A stretch of DNA of 64,000 nucleotides from Chaetoderma sp. LZ-2023a (GCA_034401795.1 CM067366.1:73393087-73457086); one strand, 5' to 3'; counted from the first letter of the stretch, positions 34,846 to 46,382 are shown. Program-made: numbers and translations. The notes: generated by a model from the sequence alone, not told the origin.

Positions 34846-36719
34846 TGGTGAGGTGTTATGTCAGACAGTCTGGTCCTGAGATGGATATGCCAGAATGGTG
34901 GGATTTCCCGCCACAAAATCTGTCTTTGGCACCTATCTGGACTCCCGTTCCAAGGGGGACAGACACATTAGAAGCCATTCAAAACAAAGTGTCAGGTTTG
35001 CTTCTGAAGGGAGCAATAAAACCGGCAAACCAGGGCACTCCAGGCGTCTATTCAAACATGTTCCTTGTCCCCCAAGAGCACAGGGGGTTGGAGACCCATA
35101 CTTAATCTCAGGCCATTGAATTGGTTTATCCATACACCTTGGTTTCAGATGGAACTCCGAGATCGGTAATGGCAGGATTGAGGAAAGGAATGTGGTGTGT
35201 GTCAAATGATCTGAAAGATGCATATTTCCACATTCCAATGAATGGGTTGTCACAGGTTTCTGAGATATTCGCGTTTGAAAATCAGGTATGGGAGTTTGTA
35301 ATCTTCTCATTTGGCCTGTCGACAGCCCCAAGGGTTTTCACCAGAGTGGTCCTAGTGGTGACAGCGTTTCTTAGAAGAGAGAACATGGCGCTTCACACCT
35401 ACATAGATGATTGGCTTATCAAGGCAGACACACCAGCCAGGTTAGGAGTGGATACTGCTCTGACTAAAACTGCTTTCAGATCTAGGCTGGATAGTCAACA
35501 GGGAGAAATCCGAGTTGATGTCCACTCAACACTTCGTTTATTTGGGGATGCGGTTTGATCTCTCAGAAGGCAGGGTTTACCCGTCAGAGCCCAGAGTGGT
35601 GTCTCTGTTAGCCATCCTCAAGAGTTTTCGATTGGGAAATCACATTCAGGCGAGGAGGGTTCTTCAGATGCTGGTCATGATGGTTACCATGGAGCAGGTA
35701 ATCCTGTGCGCTGCTCTAATGCGAAGACCTATCCAGTTGTATCTGATGTCTCTGTGGAAACAGAACAGCACCCCTGTCAAAGCTGGTACCAGTTTTGGAG
35801 TCAATAATATCGCATTTTGTATGGTGGTCAGAATCTCCTAGTAGGAGTTTCGCTTCACCTACTCCACCCCCAGCTGTCCGTGTACACGGATGCATCGCTG
35901 GAGGGGTGAGGGGCCTGCCTGGGAGGACACCAGGTTTCGGGCACATGGACTCTCCAAGAGAGTCAGCTGCATATCAATCTGGTGGAAATGATGGCAGTGG
36001 AACTGGCATTGGAAAGTTTCCAGAAGTCAGGGGCAAGGTGCTATTGATACGGTCGGACAATTCGACAATGGTATCATACATAGATCACCACGGCGGGACC
36101 AGGTCACCCACACTGTGTATGAAGGTGTGGCACTTGATTCAATGGTGCAGGAATTACTCAGTTGTTTTGAAAGCAGCTCACATTCCTGGGCAATTTAACA
36201 TTCTGGCGGATGCTTTGTCTCGCAGACAGAATTCTGCCAACAGAATGGTCTCTCAACCCTCCAGTTCTACAAAGGATCTTTGAGCATTGGGGCAAACCAA
36301 ATGTGGACATGTTCGCCACAAAGGAAAATGCTCAAATCATGACTTATGTCTCGCCAATTCCAGATCCAAATGTTGTCGATACAGACGCTCTGGCAATAAG
36401 CTGGAGAGGGATGCATGCTTGCGCGTATCCGCCCACCATTCTTCTACCGAAGATTTTGGTGAAGATCAGGGAGGAGCCGTGCCTGGTCCTACTAATAGCG
36501 CCGTTTTGGCCCAGCAGGGCATGGTTCACGGATCTCCTGGATCTGCTGGTGGACAATCCAGTGCAGTTGCCCGAGATTGCGAACATAGTCTCCCAGGCCA
36601 ATGGCCGCTTCCTACACGAGCGGCCCGAGATGGTCAAATTGACTGCGTGGATGTTATCAAACAACGCTCCACGTCGGAAGGTTTTTCTCAACAGGCTGCG
36701 AGTTTCATCACAGCCGTGA
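34846..36719 (+). pseudogene. DIRS reverse transcriptase-RNase H, copy 1
   Basis: Blocks: MPEWWDFPPQNLSLAP, LLKGAIKPAN, NDLKDAYFHIPM (motif A), FGLSTAPRVFTRV, HTYIDDWL (catalytic YIDD) and FVYLGMRFDL. The RNase H region has VYTDAS, and the C-terminal domain has HWGKPNVDMFATKENAQ and APFWPSRAWF. Frameshifts occur near 35,080 and 35,460, and RNase H (35,870-36,200) has several stops and shifts. All motifs match copy 2, so neither frame is an accident. Confidence 0.85.
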
Positions 36720-37204
36720 GAAGGAGGTCAACCTTCAAGTCATATAACGACAAGGTTAACAAATTTGCAGAGTGGTGTGAAGAAACGGGTATTGATCCCT
36801 TTCAATCCACTATTCAGCAAATAGCAGACTTTCTCTGTGAGCTGTTCTTTACAGGACTGGCTCCTGTCACAATTGCTGGATACAAGTTGGCTTTGGCATC
36901 AGTTATCCCTTGTTTAGCCAACAGGGATAGTCCAGAGGTGGCCCAGTTGAATGTGATGGTGATGGGAATGAGCAATCTCCGACCGATCCAACCAATAGTC
37001 ATTCCAGGCTGGAGTCTATCTTTGTTGCTTAATGTACTGGCCAAGCACCCTTTCGAATCTTTGGGTTTGGCTAGTCTAAAGAATCTGACTCTAAACGCGG
37101 TGTTTCTATTGGCAGCCTCCTCAGCAAGAAGGCACAGTGAGATCCATGCACTTTCAGCAGAGAGGAACCGATTTATTGTCTCCGGGGAGGGTCTGCGACT
37201 AAAA
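36653..37204 (+). pseudogene. DIRS tyrosine recombinase, N-terminal half, copy 1
   Basis: Open in one frame: RRSTFKSYNDKVNKFAEWC (SAM-like DNA-binding domain), LAPVTIAGYKLALASVI, then the first catalytic block SARRHSEIHAL. It is truncated at GEGLRL, where the sequence becomes an unrelated repeat. The H-x-x-R and Tyr blocks are therefore missing. Within what remains, this copy has fewer breaks than copy 2. Confidence 0.82.
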
Positions 37205-37945
37205 TTTGTTCAAGGGAAGTTGATCCATCAAAAAATAAGGCTGCAGTGGCCCAATCAAAATGTACCATGTTTGGTGGCCATATTTAATTTTTTTATTTTG
37301 ACGAATCTTGAAGCCGAAATTGGTTTTATATGTGATTTCAGATTTGCCATTTTTGAAACTGTCGGATAAATGTTTTAGCGGCCATCATGGATCATTTTCC
37401 AACTAGAAACTCCCATGTACTAAAGCAATAGGAAATTTCAAATGTATTTGGCAGAAAACATACTTAGGGCATAGAGATACACGTTTGTTCAAATGAAGCT
37501 GGTCTGTAATTTGCCTGGCGACCATCCTAGATTTTTGAAATGCCTTTAAAAATTTTCTTTTCCGAATCCACATGGGGGATTGATTCAAATCTCATAACAG
37601 GTTATTTACGGAAACAGCTGAATCCAGTTTGTTCAATGGAACTTGATTGCCTAATGCTTTAGCAGTCATCTTGGATGACCTGGTTTTCATGAAAATAACT
37701 TCGTATCCAGAATCGCTGAACGGATTGGGCCGAAATTTGGGATATATGATAAGGGACTAAGGGCCGTTACGTTTTGTTCAAAAGTGGTTGATACATAAAG
37801 AAACATGGCTTCTGTTTTCTTGTTATAATTCTGCTCAACTCTACAGGGTTCTACTTATTGTTAATGGCCTTCTGGTTGAAATGCCTATGATGCAGGTGAG
37901 CGACACACGCCCCTTTGGCCTCTTGTTTCAGGCTTTATAGACCGC
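37205..37945. repeat. Diverged copy of the right-edge tandem repeat family
   Basis: Contains blocks such as GGCCATCATGGATCATTTTCC, GCCATTTTTGAAACT and TTGGATGACCTGGTTTTC. It ends in GGTGAGCGACACACGCCCCTTTGGCCTCTTGTTT-type sequence. The monomers resemble those at 62,640-64,000 but are more diverged. Confidence 0.5.
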
Positions 37946-38060
37946 TTAACCCGTTAGCTCAATCCAGCGAAAAAAGCCTTCTGCAATTGTCTTGGAAAAT
38001 GTCAATTTGCAGACCAAAAGAAGACTATTTAAAAAAATTTATCACTGGAATAGTGGTAAA
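37946..38060. mobile_element. TTAA/CCC foldback element (family 1), partial
   Basis: Starts TTAACCCGTTAGCTC and contains the arm AATTTGCAGACCAAAAGAAGACTATTT; the right half is incomplete. Confidence 0.55.
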
Positions 38061-38180
38061 TTAAAAAAAATAATTGCATTTTGACAAGTTCTAGGAGAAA
38101 ATTATAATTTTCTTGAAAATATTTGAGGGTTAATCAACTGTTAAGATTACATAAACTACTTTAAGAATAAAGTTCACTGT

Positions 38181-38634
38181 TGAATATTTCGGAAATAATT
38201 TGACTGGAATCGAATGCTGCCATCAGCGGTAATGTTTATCAGTCAAATTAATTTCAAAATATTCAACTTTACTGCATCATTTATCTGAAATAAATTATTT
38301 CTAATTTAACCCTTTCACTGCTGAATCCTTATCCTCTACATTCATAGCAATCATGCCAAGAATTCAACAAATTCTTTATGAAGTAAGAAAAATTCTGTTA
38401 AATATTTTGAAAATAATTTAACTGGAAGTAATTGCTGCCTAATTGGAGCAACTGACAAATTATTTTTTAAATATTCAACTGGTTAATTCCTATTGTAATG
38501 AATTTGTCATTTTGTCTGTATCATTGAGAGTTAATAAATATTCTATGAAATGTTTTGAAACTAATTTGTCTGGGAGGTAATGCTGCCCATGGTGGCAACA
38601 GCATTCAGTCAGATTATATCCAAAACATTCAACA
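38181..38634. mobile_element. Three family 2 foldback elements in a row
   Basis: Palindromes at 38,181-38,268, 38,395-38,480 and 38,549-38,634. Each has GTTGAATATTTyG-AAA-TAATTTGACTGG on the left, its complement on the right and a variable loop with GCTGCC. They are spaced roughly 170-210 bases. Confidence 0.65.
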
Positions 38635-38819
38635 AGGTACCGTTGTTTTGTAAATTAAAAGAGGGAAACATCACCACCGAAGCCATATTTTATATTTACA
38701 TGTATATTTACGGAATAATCACAGCAACTCCACGCTATATAGCAAGCACAGGGGAATATTATAGTATTGGTGTTCTCCCCCACCCTGTTCATAGCCACAA
38801 TGGATGACAGTTTGATATT

Positions 38820-38951
38820 AAAATGTACTTGTACTCATACTTAAGTACATTACAATGTACTCAGCCTCAGTACAATTGCTTAAAAGTACATGTACTTGTA
38901 TTCAGCCTCAATTACTTTGCCAAGGTACTCGTACTCAGCCTCAACCGTGGA
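38820..38951. mobile_element. GTACT-rich hAT-like terminus, right
   Basis: Counterpart of 31,563-31,740 in reverse orientation, with shared GTACTCAGCCTCAGTAC and CTTGTACTC units and an end CTCAACCGTG. Confidence 0.45.
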
Positions 38952-39317
38952 CAGCAGCAACCCCATTTTCAAAATCAAAATTCTGTATCTGCTTTGTAAA
39001 CTAGTAAACCTAATGTTTAAAATGAGGATAAGGATTGTTATGCATACCATAAAACGTTAAAATTATTTTAGTTTTTATCATATATAGAAACTATGCCCAT
39101 GTTTGGATTGGGCATGTGCATGAAAAAAATCAGTCTTGAATCTTGATTTGAAAACAATATACGTACTCCATTCCCCTTCGGCGCATCTGTAGAAAATAAT
39201 TATTGTTATATTGGTGAAATCAACATACCATGTTTGACAGCAACTGGCATATGTCGTCTGATGCGAAAACTGGACCAGTTTGTTTCATTTCTTTACCAGT
39301 TATTTTTATCAGCCATT

Positions 39318-39520
39318 AACGGCGTCTGCAGTGGTCTTGAGAAATAATATGTCCATTTGCAGACCAAGAAAAGAGTATTTAAAAAAATTTACCAATGGAA
39401 TGAGTGGCGCGATGAACGAGCCGGTCATTCCAGTTATAACTTTTCAAAAATATTCTCTTGGTCTGCAAATTGACTTTTTCCATGAGAAAATTTAATTTTT
39501 TAAAACAAATTCGATAGTTA
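39318..39520 (-). mobile_element. Family 1 foldback element
   Basis: Palindromic core 39,346-39,480 (TCCATTTGCAGACCAAG / CTTGGTCTGCAAATTGA). The flanking CAGTGGTCTTGAGAAA is on the left, so it is in reverse orientation to most copies. Confidence 0.7.
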
Positions 39521-39689
39521 AAGGATGAAGTATAACCAGGTATATAAAATACAAGCTTTGACGGACAAATTCTGCGAGTTCACAATATACGACCAGTTTG
39601 GTGATCTATATTAGACATTTTCAGACCAAAGAGCTTTGACTCTTTAAAGGCTGAATTTAGAAGAAAAAATTCAAAATATTTCCTTATTG

Positions 39690-40093
39690 AATGTCTATAT
39701 GCAGACCAAGAGAAGACTATTTTTTTCAAATTTACTACTAGAATGACTGTCGATTATTGAGCCAGTCATTCCAGTGATGATTTTTCAAAAATAGTACTCT
39801 TGGCCTACAAATCCTTAACAGACCTTCCTCCAGCATGTCAAGACCACTGCCAAATATATTGAATTTCTGTTGTCACTAGACGCAAGGGTAAATGCGAGCA
39901 TACAGTGCTTGTCTTTGTTGGTGTTCTTTGACATTTTTACTAACTCTGGTTCTACTCCAAACTCTGGTGGAAGCCTGCTCGTGGGGTCCCTAACATCTAT
40001 GTCCATTTCGGGTAAAAAAGCCAGACTGCAAATTGACATTTGTCAAGACAACTGCAGAAGCCATTTTTGGCTGATATAAGTGTTAAAGGGTTA
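39690..40093 (+). mobile_element. Family 1 foldback elements, one core plus a right end
   Basis: Core at 39,690-39,815 (GCAGACCAAGAGAAGAC...AGTACTCTTGGCCT). A second right half is at 40,022-40,093, ending GTTAAAGGGTTAA. The ~200 bases between them are unrelated, so either two copies or one with an insertion. Confidence 0.6.
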
Positions 40094-40242
40094 AGCAACC
40101 ACATTTTGTAACCACTTGTAATGGTTGTCGTCTCTTGAACACTTTCTGATTGATGTTGATGCTGATTCATTGGCCGTAACACACATGCGTTCAGCACACC
40201 TATGATGTTATATAATTTCCCTTTAACTGAGTCATAAGTCGT

Positions 40243-40244
<2 letters not shown>

Positions 40245-40278
<34 letters not shown>

Positions 40279-40383
40279 AGTGGTATGAATGGGTGTTTGT
40301 GAATAGTGCATGCCTGTTTGTGCGCGTGGTTACGATTGATTTTTACTCAGTCATTCAGTCATTCATTCATTCATTAATTCATT
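40245..40383. repeat. (GT)n and (CATT)n microsatellites
   Basis: About 15 GT units (40,245-40,275), then a short CATT/CAGT repeat at 40,350-40,383. Confidence 0.9.
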
Positions 40384-40910
40384 TATGTTTATCAAGATTA
40401 GAACTGTTGACTAATCCATTGTTTTTTTCTAATCACATATCAACTTAGACCAAAGACAAGGAAAGAGATTATTCAAATTATAAGTGGATTTCTTGGAAGT
40501 CTATAATTTAATTGCACACTATCAACTCAAATTTGATCACTCGTGGCCTCAAACTTCATCATACCCTAAATTTTGAAAACAATTTTGCTAAAGGTAGTTG
40601 GTACAGGATGCACTAACAGTAAAAATATTGATAAACAAGCGAGCGACCCTTTAGTAATTAATGTTTGTAATATAACACTACAATTTGTCTAGTATGTCTA
40701 CCAAGCATGGTGTGCTTGCAGGTTTCTGCTGACTTCGTTGGGTCAATTGGCCCACTCCCTCGAGAAGACATGGGTTATTTGGTCAAATGATGGGTCAGTT
40801 ACATACATGGAAGATAGCTATGGCGTAAAATCATGTGGGCCATTGACCCATTGAAGATTTTCTGTCTCCGGGTATATACGTTTTCTACCGCTTCTCTGGC
40901 AAGATTATGA

Positions 40911-41916
40911 TGTAACGGTTGCCGCGACAACCCCTTACCAAAGATGCAGTAGAATATGATGGTTATCGGCTCGCCTCGTCGCTGATGATACCGACGATAT
41001 TTTTAGTGATAACCGGGCCTATCTAACTTATCAGAAGACTATTGAATTCGGCGTAGGGTTGCCCTACGCTCTGGAGTTCCTAATACACAACCCAAACTCG
41101 TGTCTTGCTAAGCAAGAGGATGCTTTTATTCACTACACTAACTGTACATTTAACTTGGTAGAGTAATATGGATATATTACGATGATAGAATTTGCCTTAT
41201 AATAATTTACGGTGAATACTTATTTACTGAAAGTAACTTAAATAAACTTTTCTACGACCAAGCTTTGACTACTCCTAGACCAACTTCTAGTATGACTATC
41301 GCAACTTAGCTTTACTGGTAGCACAATATCTACTTCGACTTACGTAGCAACACGGTGCTTACGGAATCACGATGGTGATTTGATTGATTTTCTGAATGGC
41401 AAAGTACCTTATTTATTCTCTTCGGTGTACCCGAAGTTATATACATATTACGATATATAGATATATACATATCGTAATATATATTCCTCGTTTCAATGAT
41501 TCTTCTAGGTAGGTTATAAGCACGGCTTGATTGGTCCGGATAATCAGTCCACCAATCAACATCTGTTTATTTCCTCCTAGAAGCTTCTACCTATTCTTGT
41601 TGGTCGGCCTGACCAATCCATGATCGTCTACATCTCGATTTTCGCTTTGAAGCACGTTCTTCTTTATTCTTTGCCACAGACTTTGATTGATGCTCTTTGA
41701 TCATGACGTCATCCTGACTAATCAAACTCTGGGCTTCTCTTCTATGGAGCTACTGCTGCACATGGTCAAAGCGGTGTTGGCTGGTTCTGATTTGATGTGA
41801 TCTGTCAGCTACCTAACAACATTATGGAATGTGTTGTTGTAGCATGCCTTTCTATGATTGACATATAGTTGATATACAAATTTCGATTGTGTTATTAATT
41901 CCTACAGGGCGCTACA
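40911..41916 (-). mobile_element. Possible solo LTR, minus strand
   Basis: On the minus strand the segment starts TGTAGCGCCCTGTAGG and ends GGCAACCGTTACA, the TG...CA ends of an LTR. An AATAAA signal lies about 230 bases before the end (plus-strand TTTATT at 41,129). A CRE TGACGTCA is at 41,704. A GCGTAGGGTTGCCCTACGC palindrome is at 41,051. Flanking bases do not form an obvious target duplication, so this remains a candidate. Confidence 0.35.
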
Positions 41917-42660
41917 ATGTCTATGTCCTGTCCCTTGCCTATCGTGAATAAGCCTGTAGGATACGAGAGTTAATAGGCACATGAGCTGTATGATCTCATT
42001 GCCAGCTGGTGTTGTTGTACTCTCGTAAGAGAGTCGGAATGTCTACCGTCATCAACTATATTCAGTCTGTCACGTATGATTCCATAAATTCTTATCAGTC
42101 GATTATTTCCTAAACTACTGGCCAAAACAACTGCTGAATATTATAAAAGTGTGTGCCGATCCCACAGCAACAACTTTTATCTCAACTACTGCCAGATACA
42201 CATCAACTCAGAACCGGAGGTCCTATTCTATTTAATTCGACTTACTTTAATGATGCCTCCATCATTCGACAGTTTCGATTCAGTTTCGTCGAAACTGTAA
42301 CTGTGCATCACCAGCTGATGTCAACCCATCCTGGTCATCCAGTGCTGATGATACATAACTTAAATAATAATAATATATAGTGACTCGGTAACTCGGTCTA
42401 TTAGCTCACCTGGTATTTTCAAATATGAATTTCATTTAGGTCTTACTCGTAAATATAAGATATCCAGCGGGGTCATGACTTCCCACAAGACAATCCCATA
42501 TCTACACCATGTGTGAAGGTAATAATGGGGCAGTGTGAGTTTTATAATGCTAAATGGTGCAATGGCCCTCCCATGGCAGAACTTTGGCTCGTTAGCTAAT
42601 ATCGAGAACGTATAACACACAAATGCACGCTCATATACAAGCAGAAATCAATACAAGACT
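41917..42660. other. Intron sequence, nothing recognised
   Basis: No coding block or known repeat seen. Short open frames are not supported. Confidence 0.5.
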
Positions 42661-42661
42661 A

Positions 42662-42902
42662 TTTAATGGTCAAATTTGGTCAGGACAATCAAAATACTTT
42701 CTTATTGAATGTCCACTTTGCAGGCCAAGAGAAGACTGTTTTTAAAAATTTTACCACTGGAATGCCTGGCTCAGTAACCAAGCCAGACAAGCCAGGAGGT
42801 AAATTTTCAAAAATATTTTTCTGTTGACCTGCAAGTGAACATTCCTCAAGATCACTGCAGGGGCGGGTTTTGGCCGCCTTCATCATGAAAGTGTTAAAAA
42901 TG
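42662..42902 (+). mobile_element. Family 1 foldback element
   Basis: Arms GTCCACTTTGCAGGCCAAGAGAAGAC and AATATTTTTCTGTTGACCTGC flank TACCACTGGAATGCCTGGCTC. The right end AAGTGTTAAAAA is degenerate. It ends 64 bases before THOC2 exon 2. Confidence 0.65.
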
Positions 42903-42966
42903 TATGTGTAATTATAACCTGTTTTTCTGTTTATAGTATACCATGTATGATGCCTTATTTCTACAG

Positions 42967-43120
42967 CTTGCAGATATGCAAGACAGTCATCGATAATACG
43001 ACGAGTAATTGGTCATCGCGCCAGACTAAAGTGACGTCAATGTTGTATCAGCTCTTTCGGCAGGTTATCACGGGCAACGTGAAGACTGACCAAGCCGTCG
43101 CAATCGTCAATGATATTGTG
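42967..43120 (+). CDS. THOC2: THO complex subunit 2, exon 2
   Basis: Acceptor ttatttctacag, donor gtaaag at 43,121. The first base completes a Phe codon with exon 1, and 51 codons follow: LQICKTVIDNTTSNW, SSRQTKVTSMLYQL, FRQVITGNVKTDQAV, AIVNDIV. This aligns with the vertebrate THOC2 segment LCRILSEN...ALYELSYHVIKGNLKHEQ, with the same spacing between EFL and NDI. It belongs to the N-terminal helical domain of the THO scaffold. The exon ends in phase 0. A family 1 foldback element begins only 11 bases downstream. Confidence 0.88.
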
Positions 43121-43130
43121 GTAAAGAAAT

Positions 43131-43379
43131 TTAACCATTTAAGTTTAACCTTCGAATTTGTTCAACATAATTTCTATCTTCTCATAGAAAATGTCCATTT
43201 GCGAACCAAGAGAAGACTATTTTTTAATGTTTACCACTGGAATAACTGGCTTGGTTATCGAGCCACATTATCGAGCCAGTCATTCAAGTGGTAAAATTTA
43301 CAAAATAGTCTCCTTGGTCTGTAAATGGACATTCTTAAAACCGATGCAGAGGCTGCATTTTGGCCAACTTTAGGGTTAA
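43131..43379 (+). mobile_element. Family 1 foldback element next to the exon 2 splice donor
   Basis: TTAACCATTTAAG...TAGGGTTAA with both foldback arms (TCCATTTGCGAACCAAGAG / CTTGGTCTGTAAATGGA). TTAA is at both ends. It starts 11 bases after the exon, so donor positions +11 onward are TE-derived. Confidence 0.8.
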
Positions 43380-43424
43380 ACACTTCACAATTAACTTGGT
43401 ATTGATTGTCTATTGACATATATG

Positions 43425-43665
43425 TTAACCATTTAACCGCTGAATTTATTCAAGAAAATTTCAATTTTCTCAGCGAAAATGTCTACTTGCAGACCAAGAG
43501 AAGACTATTTTTTTTTAATTCACCACTGGAATGACTGGCTCGTTTATCGAGCCAGTCATTCCAGTGATAAATTTTCAAAAATAGTCTTCATTTGATCTGT
43601 AAATGGACATTTCTCAAGGGCACTGTTGAAGCCATTTTTGGCTGATATGAGGGCTAAAGGGTTAA
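43425..43665 (+). mobile_element. Family 1 foldback element, well preserved
   Basis: TTAACC at 43,425 and GGTTAA at 43,665 bound a 241-base unit. The arms are TGCAGACCAAGAGAAGACTAT and its complement, and the centre is ACTGGCTCGTTTATCGAGCCAGT. TTAA targets with CCC-type ends are the mark of piggyBac-like elements. It has no coding capacity. Confidence 0.82.
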
Positions 43666-43740
43666 AATGATGTGTTTCCAAACCTACATGTAACACAGAA
43701 ACATGTTAGTACGATGTAGAAGATGATTTAAGAAATGTTC

Positions 43741-43799
43741 GGTTGAATATTTTGAAGATAATTGGATTGGAAGACAGTGATGCTCAAAATATTCAACAG
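43741..43799. mobile_element. Family 2 foldback element, short
   Basis: GTTGAATATTTTGAAGATAATTGGATTGGAAG followed by ATATTCAACAG; the loop is shortened. Confidence 0.5.
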
Positions 43800-43885
43800 T
43801 ATGTTATATTTTTTTTTGGAAACAACATTAACTTATTTCTGTCATATACTGTAGGTCATATATTTAATTATTATAATTAAAATCC

Positions 43886-44092
43886 CTTGAACCGTTTAAT
43901 GGCTAAATTTGATAATGAGTCATGATATTTGCTTATTAAATGTCCATTTGCAGGCCAACAGAAGACTATTTTTGAAAATTTACCACTGGAATGACGGACT
44001 CACTTATCGAGTGTTCTTTTGCTATGCAAATAGCCATTCCTGAAGACCACTGCAGAGGTTGTTATTTGCTGTCATCGCCATGAAAGGGTTAC
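43886..44092 (+). mobile_element. Family 1 foldback element, diverged
   Basis: Starts AACCGTTTAATGGCTAAATTTG and contains TCCATTTGCAGGCCAACAG and TACCACTGGAATGACGGACTC. It ends CATGAAAGGGTTA. The right arm is mutated. A C-run lies nearby at 44,189-44,203. Confidence 0.65.
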
Positions 44093-44412
44093 TCCTCTCT
44101 TATAAGGAATTAGTGTCTCACATTTCGAGCCTAACCTTCATAAGTGAAAGGTGTTTTGACAGTATTCATCCACCACCCCTGAAACACCCCCCCCCCCCCC
44201 CCAGCCACGCTCACCACCCCTCAAACACCCCTCCTTCCCTCTCAGTGATCAGTGAAATGTTAAATGTGGTAACGGTGTAGGCAGGGGTCGAAATGTTTGC
44301 CTGTCGGTGGATTTTGCTAATAAGTAATAAAGAAAATCTACATGTGACACTTTTAACAGGTAAAGGGTTGAGCGATTAAAGATGTACTAAATTTTAACTA
44401 TGAAATGGATAT

Positions 44413-44818
44413 CAATGGACCTCTCCGGTTTTAGCTATGCCCCGCTATTCTCTAGCTAAGCTTCACCCACACCTCGCTCGTGTTGGGATCGATCGATCTC
44501 TGAACACCCTGACTATCAATTTCCGAAAAACTACACAGGTAAGCTGTTGAATATTTTTGAAAATAATTTGATTAAGAGCTATTGCTCCCTATGGCAGCAA
44601 CAGCGCCCAGTCAAATTAGTTTCAAAATATTCAACAGCATGTTTATTAAATAGCAAAGAATTACAAAGACAAGTCATACAACGTGTCAGACTATTTGAGA
44701 TTTGATGACGGTCTATATGGAACCCTTTGTGATGTAATGATTGTAACGTCATACACATGCTGAGCTGATTATGACATCATACGAGGTCAGATGATGGATG
44801 GATACACAAGGGTCCATT
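44413..44818 (+). mobile_element. Family 3 repeat (~400 bp), plus copy
   Basis: Bounded by CAATGGACC and GGTCCATTG. Contains CACCTCGCTCGTGTTGG-GATCGATCGAT, a family 2 foldback (44,547-44,640) and a TGACGTCA-poor tail with ATTATGACATCATACGAGGTCAG. The reversed copy at 45,996-46,382 makes an inverted pair about 1.2 kb apart. A third copy is at 50,660-51,042. The family 2 palindrome is at the same place in all three, so it was present in the ancestor. Confidence 0.8.
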
Positions 44819-44974
44819 GCTAGACTCTAAATCAGTAACGTTAGAACGACTTATACTATTTATTAACCCCTTCAACGCTGAAACCCTGTTATCTCAATTT
44901 AAAGAGACAGACAAACAGGAAATGAGTAGATAAATATTTTGAGAAGAATTTGCTTAGAAGCCATTGCTGCCTAA

Positions 44975-45320
44975 ATTCCAGGCCTGGAAAGTCATGGAAA
45001 ATCAGCAATTTTCAACAACATACATGTAATTCATGGAAAATATTAATTATGCAAAATAACCGAAATCTGTTGGCATAAATTTCTGCTGCCAGCTGTAGGC
45101 TCTAAAGATTACGGCAACAGCTGATCAAAACAAGGCTTTTAACTAGTTCTTGCAGAATGCAATATTCAGACATTTTGCATAATAACTGGAGCGTAACTTA
45201 AATGCATTTGCGTCATAAGCACGAATCTAGATATTAATTCTTGCAGGTCAAGAAATTTGTTAATTTTTGTCATGGAAAAATCATGGAATTTCAAACAGCG
45301 AAAGGTGTACAAACCCTGAA
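44975..45320. mobile_element. hAT-like 'GTCATGGAA' short element
   Basis: Begins about CCAGGCCTGGAAAGTCATGGAAA and ends AAAGGTGTACAAACCCTG, whose complement CAGGGTTTGTAC is hAT-like. Several CATGGAAA repeats lie inside. No duplication confirmed. Confidence 0.45.
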
Positions 45321-45574
45321 TGTATCAATTGGAATTTGATTAGTTGAAAATGCATATCATATTTTGTGAGTAATAAATAAAATAAAATATCGCTCCAGTG
45401 AGATTAACCTCGCAAGATTTTATCGCTAGCGTATTCAGAAATTATAAATTGATAATATATATAATAAAATGATAATTTTTAAAGTAACTGTGGAACATGC
45501 CTAGTACAATCTGCCGCCTTGACATGCTTGAGTACAATAATAAATGGTGGTTGCTGATTTGTTACCTCCCCTAC

Positions 45575-45995
45575 ATGTAGCCTGAAAGGTCAAGTGAGCT
45601 TATGCCATGGCGATCATAAATCATTCGTTTTGTCCATCGTCTGTTAGTCAACTCTTTCTTTACTCCTCAATAACAGCATAACCCTGACCACTCTGATGAC
45701 AATATTCTATCTTTGACTGTGTCAATATCAAAGAAACGGGTGAACATTTTTCAATAATTTTGCTGGAAGATGTTGCTGTTTACTACAGCACCATCTCCCA
45801 CCAAATTTATTGAAAAATGAACACCAGTTCATATTTTAATTTAATTTGAAAATTTAAAATTTTGACACTAGCGTGGTAAGGGTTAACATGTTTCCAAAAT
45901 AAAATAAAAATGTACTGTTGAATATTTTGAACATAATTGGATTGGAAGACGTTGCTGAATAAGGCTTCTTCGATGTTTTCCAATCCAATTCACCT
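45575..45995. repeat. Short repeat mosaic with two foldbacks
   Basis: 45,590-45,665 resembles the start of the right-edge array (AAGTGAGCTTATGCCATGGCGA). Foldback palindromes follow at 45,743-45,836 (GGTGAACATTTTTCAATAATTT) and 45,911-45,990 (GTTGAATATTTTGAACATAATTGG). The first has a relative at 53,322-53,420. Confidence 0.55.
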
Positions 45996-46382
45996 TTCCA
46001 GAGTATCCATCCATCTTCTGACCTGATATGACGTCATAATCAGCTCAGCGCGTGTAGGATGATGTCACAATCATTACGTCACAAAGGGTTCCATATAGAC
46101 CATCAAATCTCAAACAGTCCAACGCGTTGTATGAATTGTATGTCTTTGTAATTCTTTGCTATTTAATAAACATGCTGTTGAATATTTTGAGACTAATTTG
46201 ACTGGGCGCTGTTGTGGTCACCCAGTCATATTAATTCCAAAATATTCAACAGCCTACCTGTATAGTTTTTGTAAATTGATAGTCAGGGTACTCAGAGATC
46301 GATCGATCCCAACACGAGTGAGGTGTGGGTGGAGCTTAGCTAGAGATGGGCGGGGCATAGCTAAAACTGGAAAGGTCCATTG
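45996..46382 (-). mobile_element. Family 3 repeat, minus copy
   Basis: Reverse complement of 44,413-44,818, including GTCACAAAGGGTTCCATATAGACC, the family 2 foldback (46,168-46,253), GATCGATCGATCCC and the end GGTCCATTG. Confidence 0.8.

Larger units (their letters stand above)
32307..37204 (+). mobile_element. DIRS-like retroelement, copy 1 (broken, rearranged)
   Basis: The left inverted terminal repeat (ITR) at 32,307-32,494 matches that of copy 2 (53,595-53,790). It is joined by about 50 bases of GTACT-type sequence to the middle of Gag at 32,543, so about 2 kb of 5' sequence is missing. Gag, RT-RNase H and the N-terminal half of the tyrosine recombinase follow in the order of copy 2. A hAT element is inserted at 32,931. 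Homology to copy 2 stops at 37,204; the right ITR is missing. Confidence 0.88.

Noticed and set aside
42917..42936. Alternative splice acceptor (tttttctgtttatag) before THOC2 exon 2
   Set aside because: Use of it would add 30 bases containing an in-frame break relative to exon 1; the acceptor at 42,966 gives the expected EFLQIC junction.
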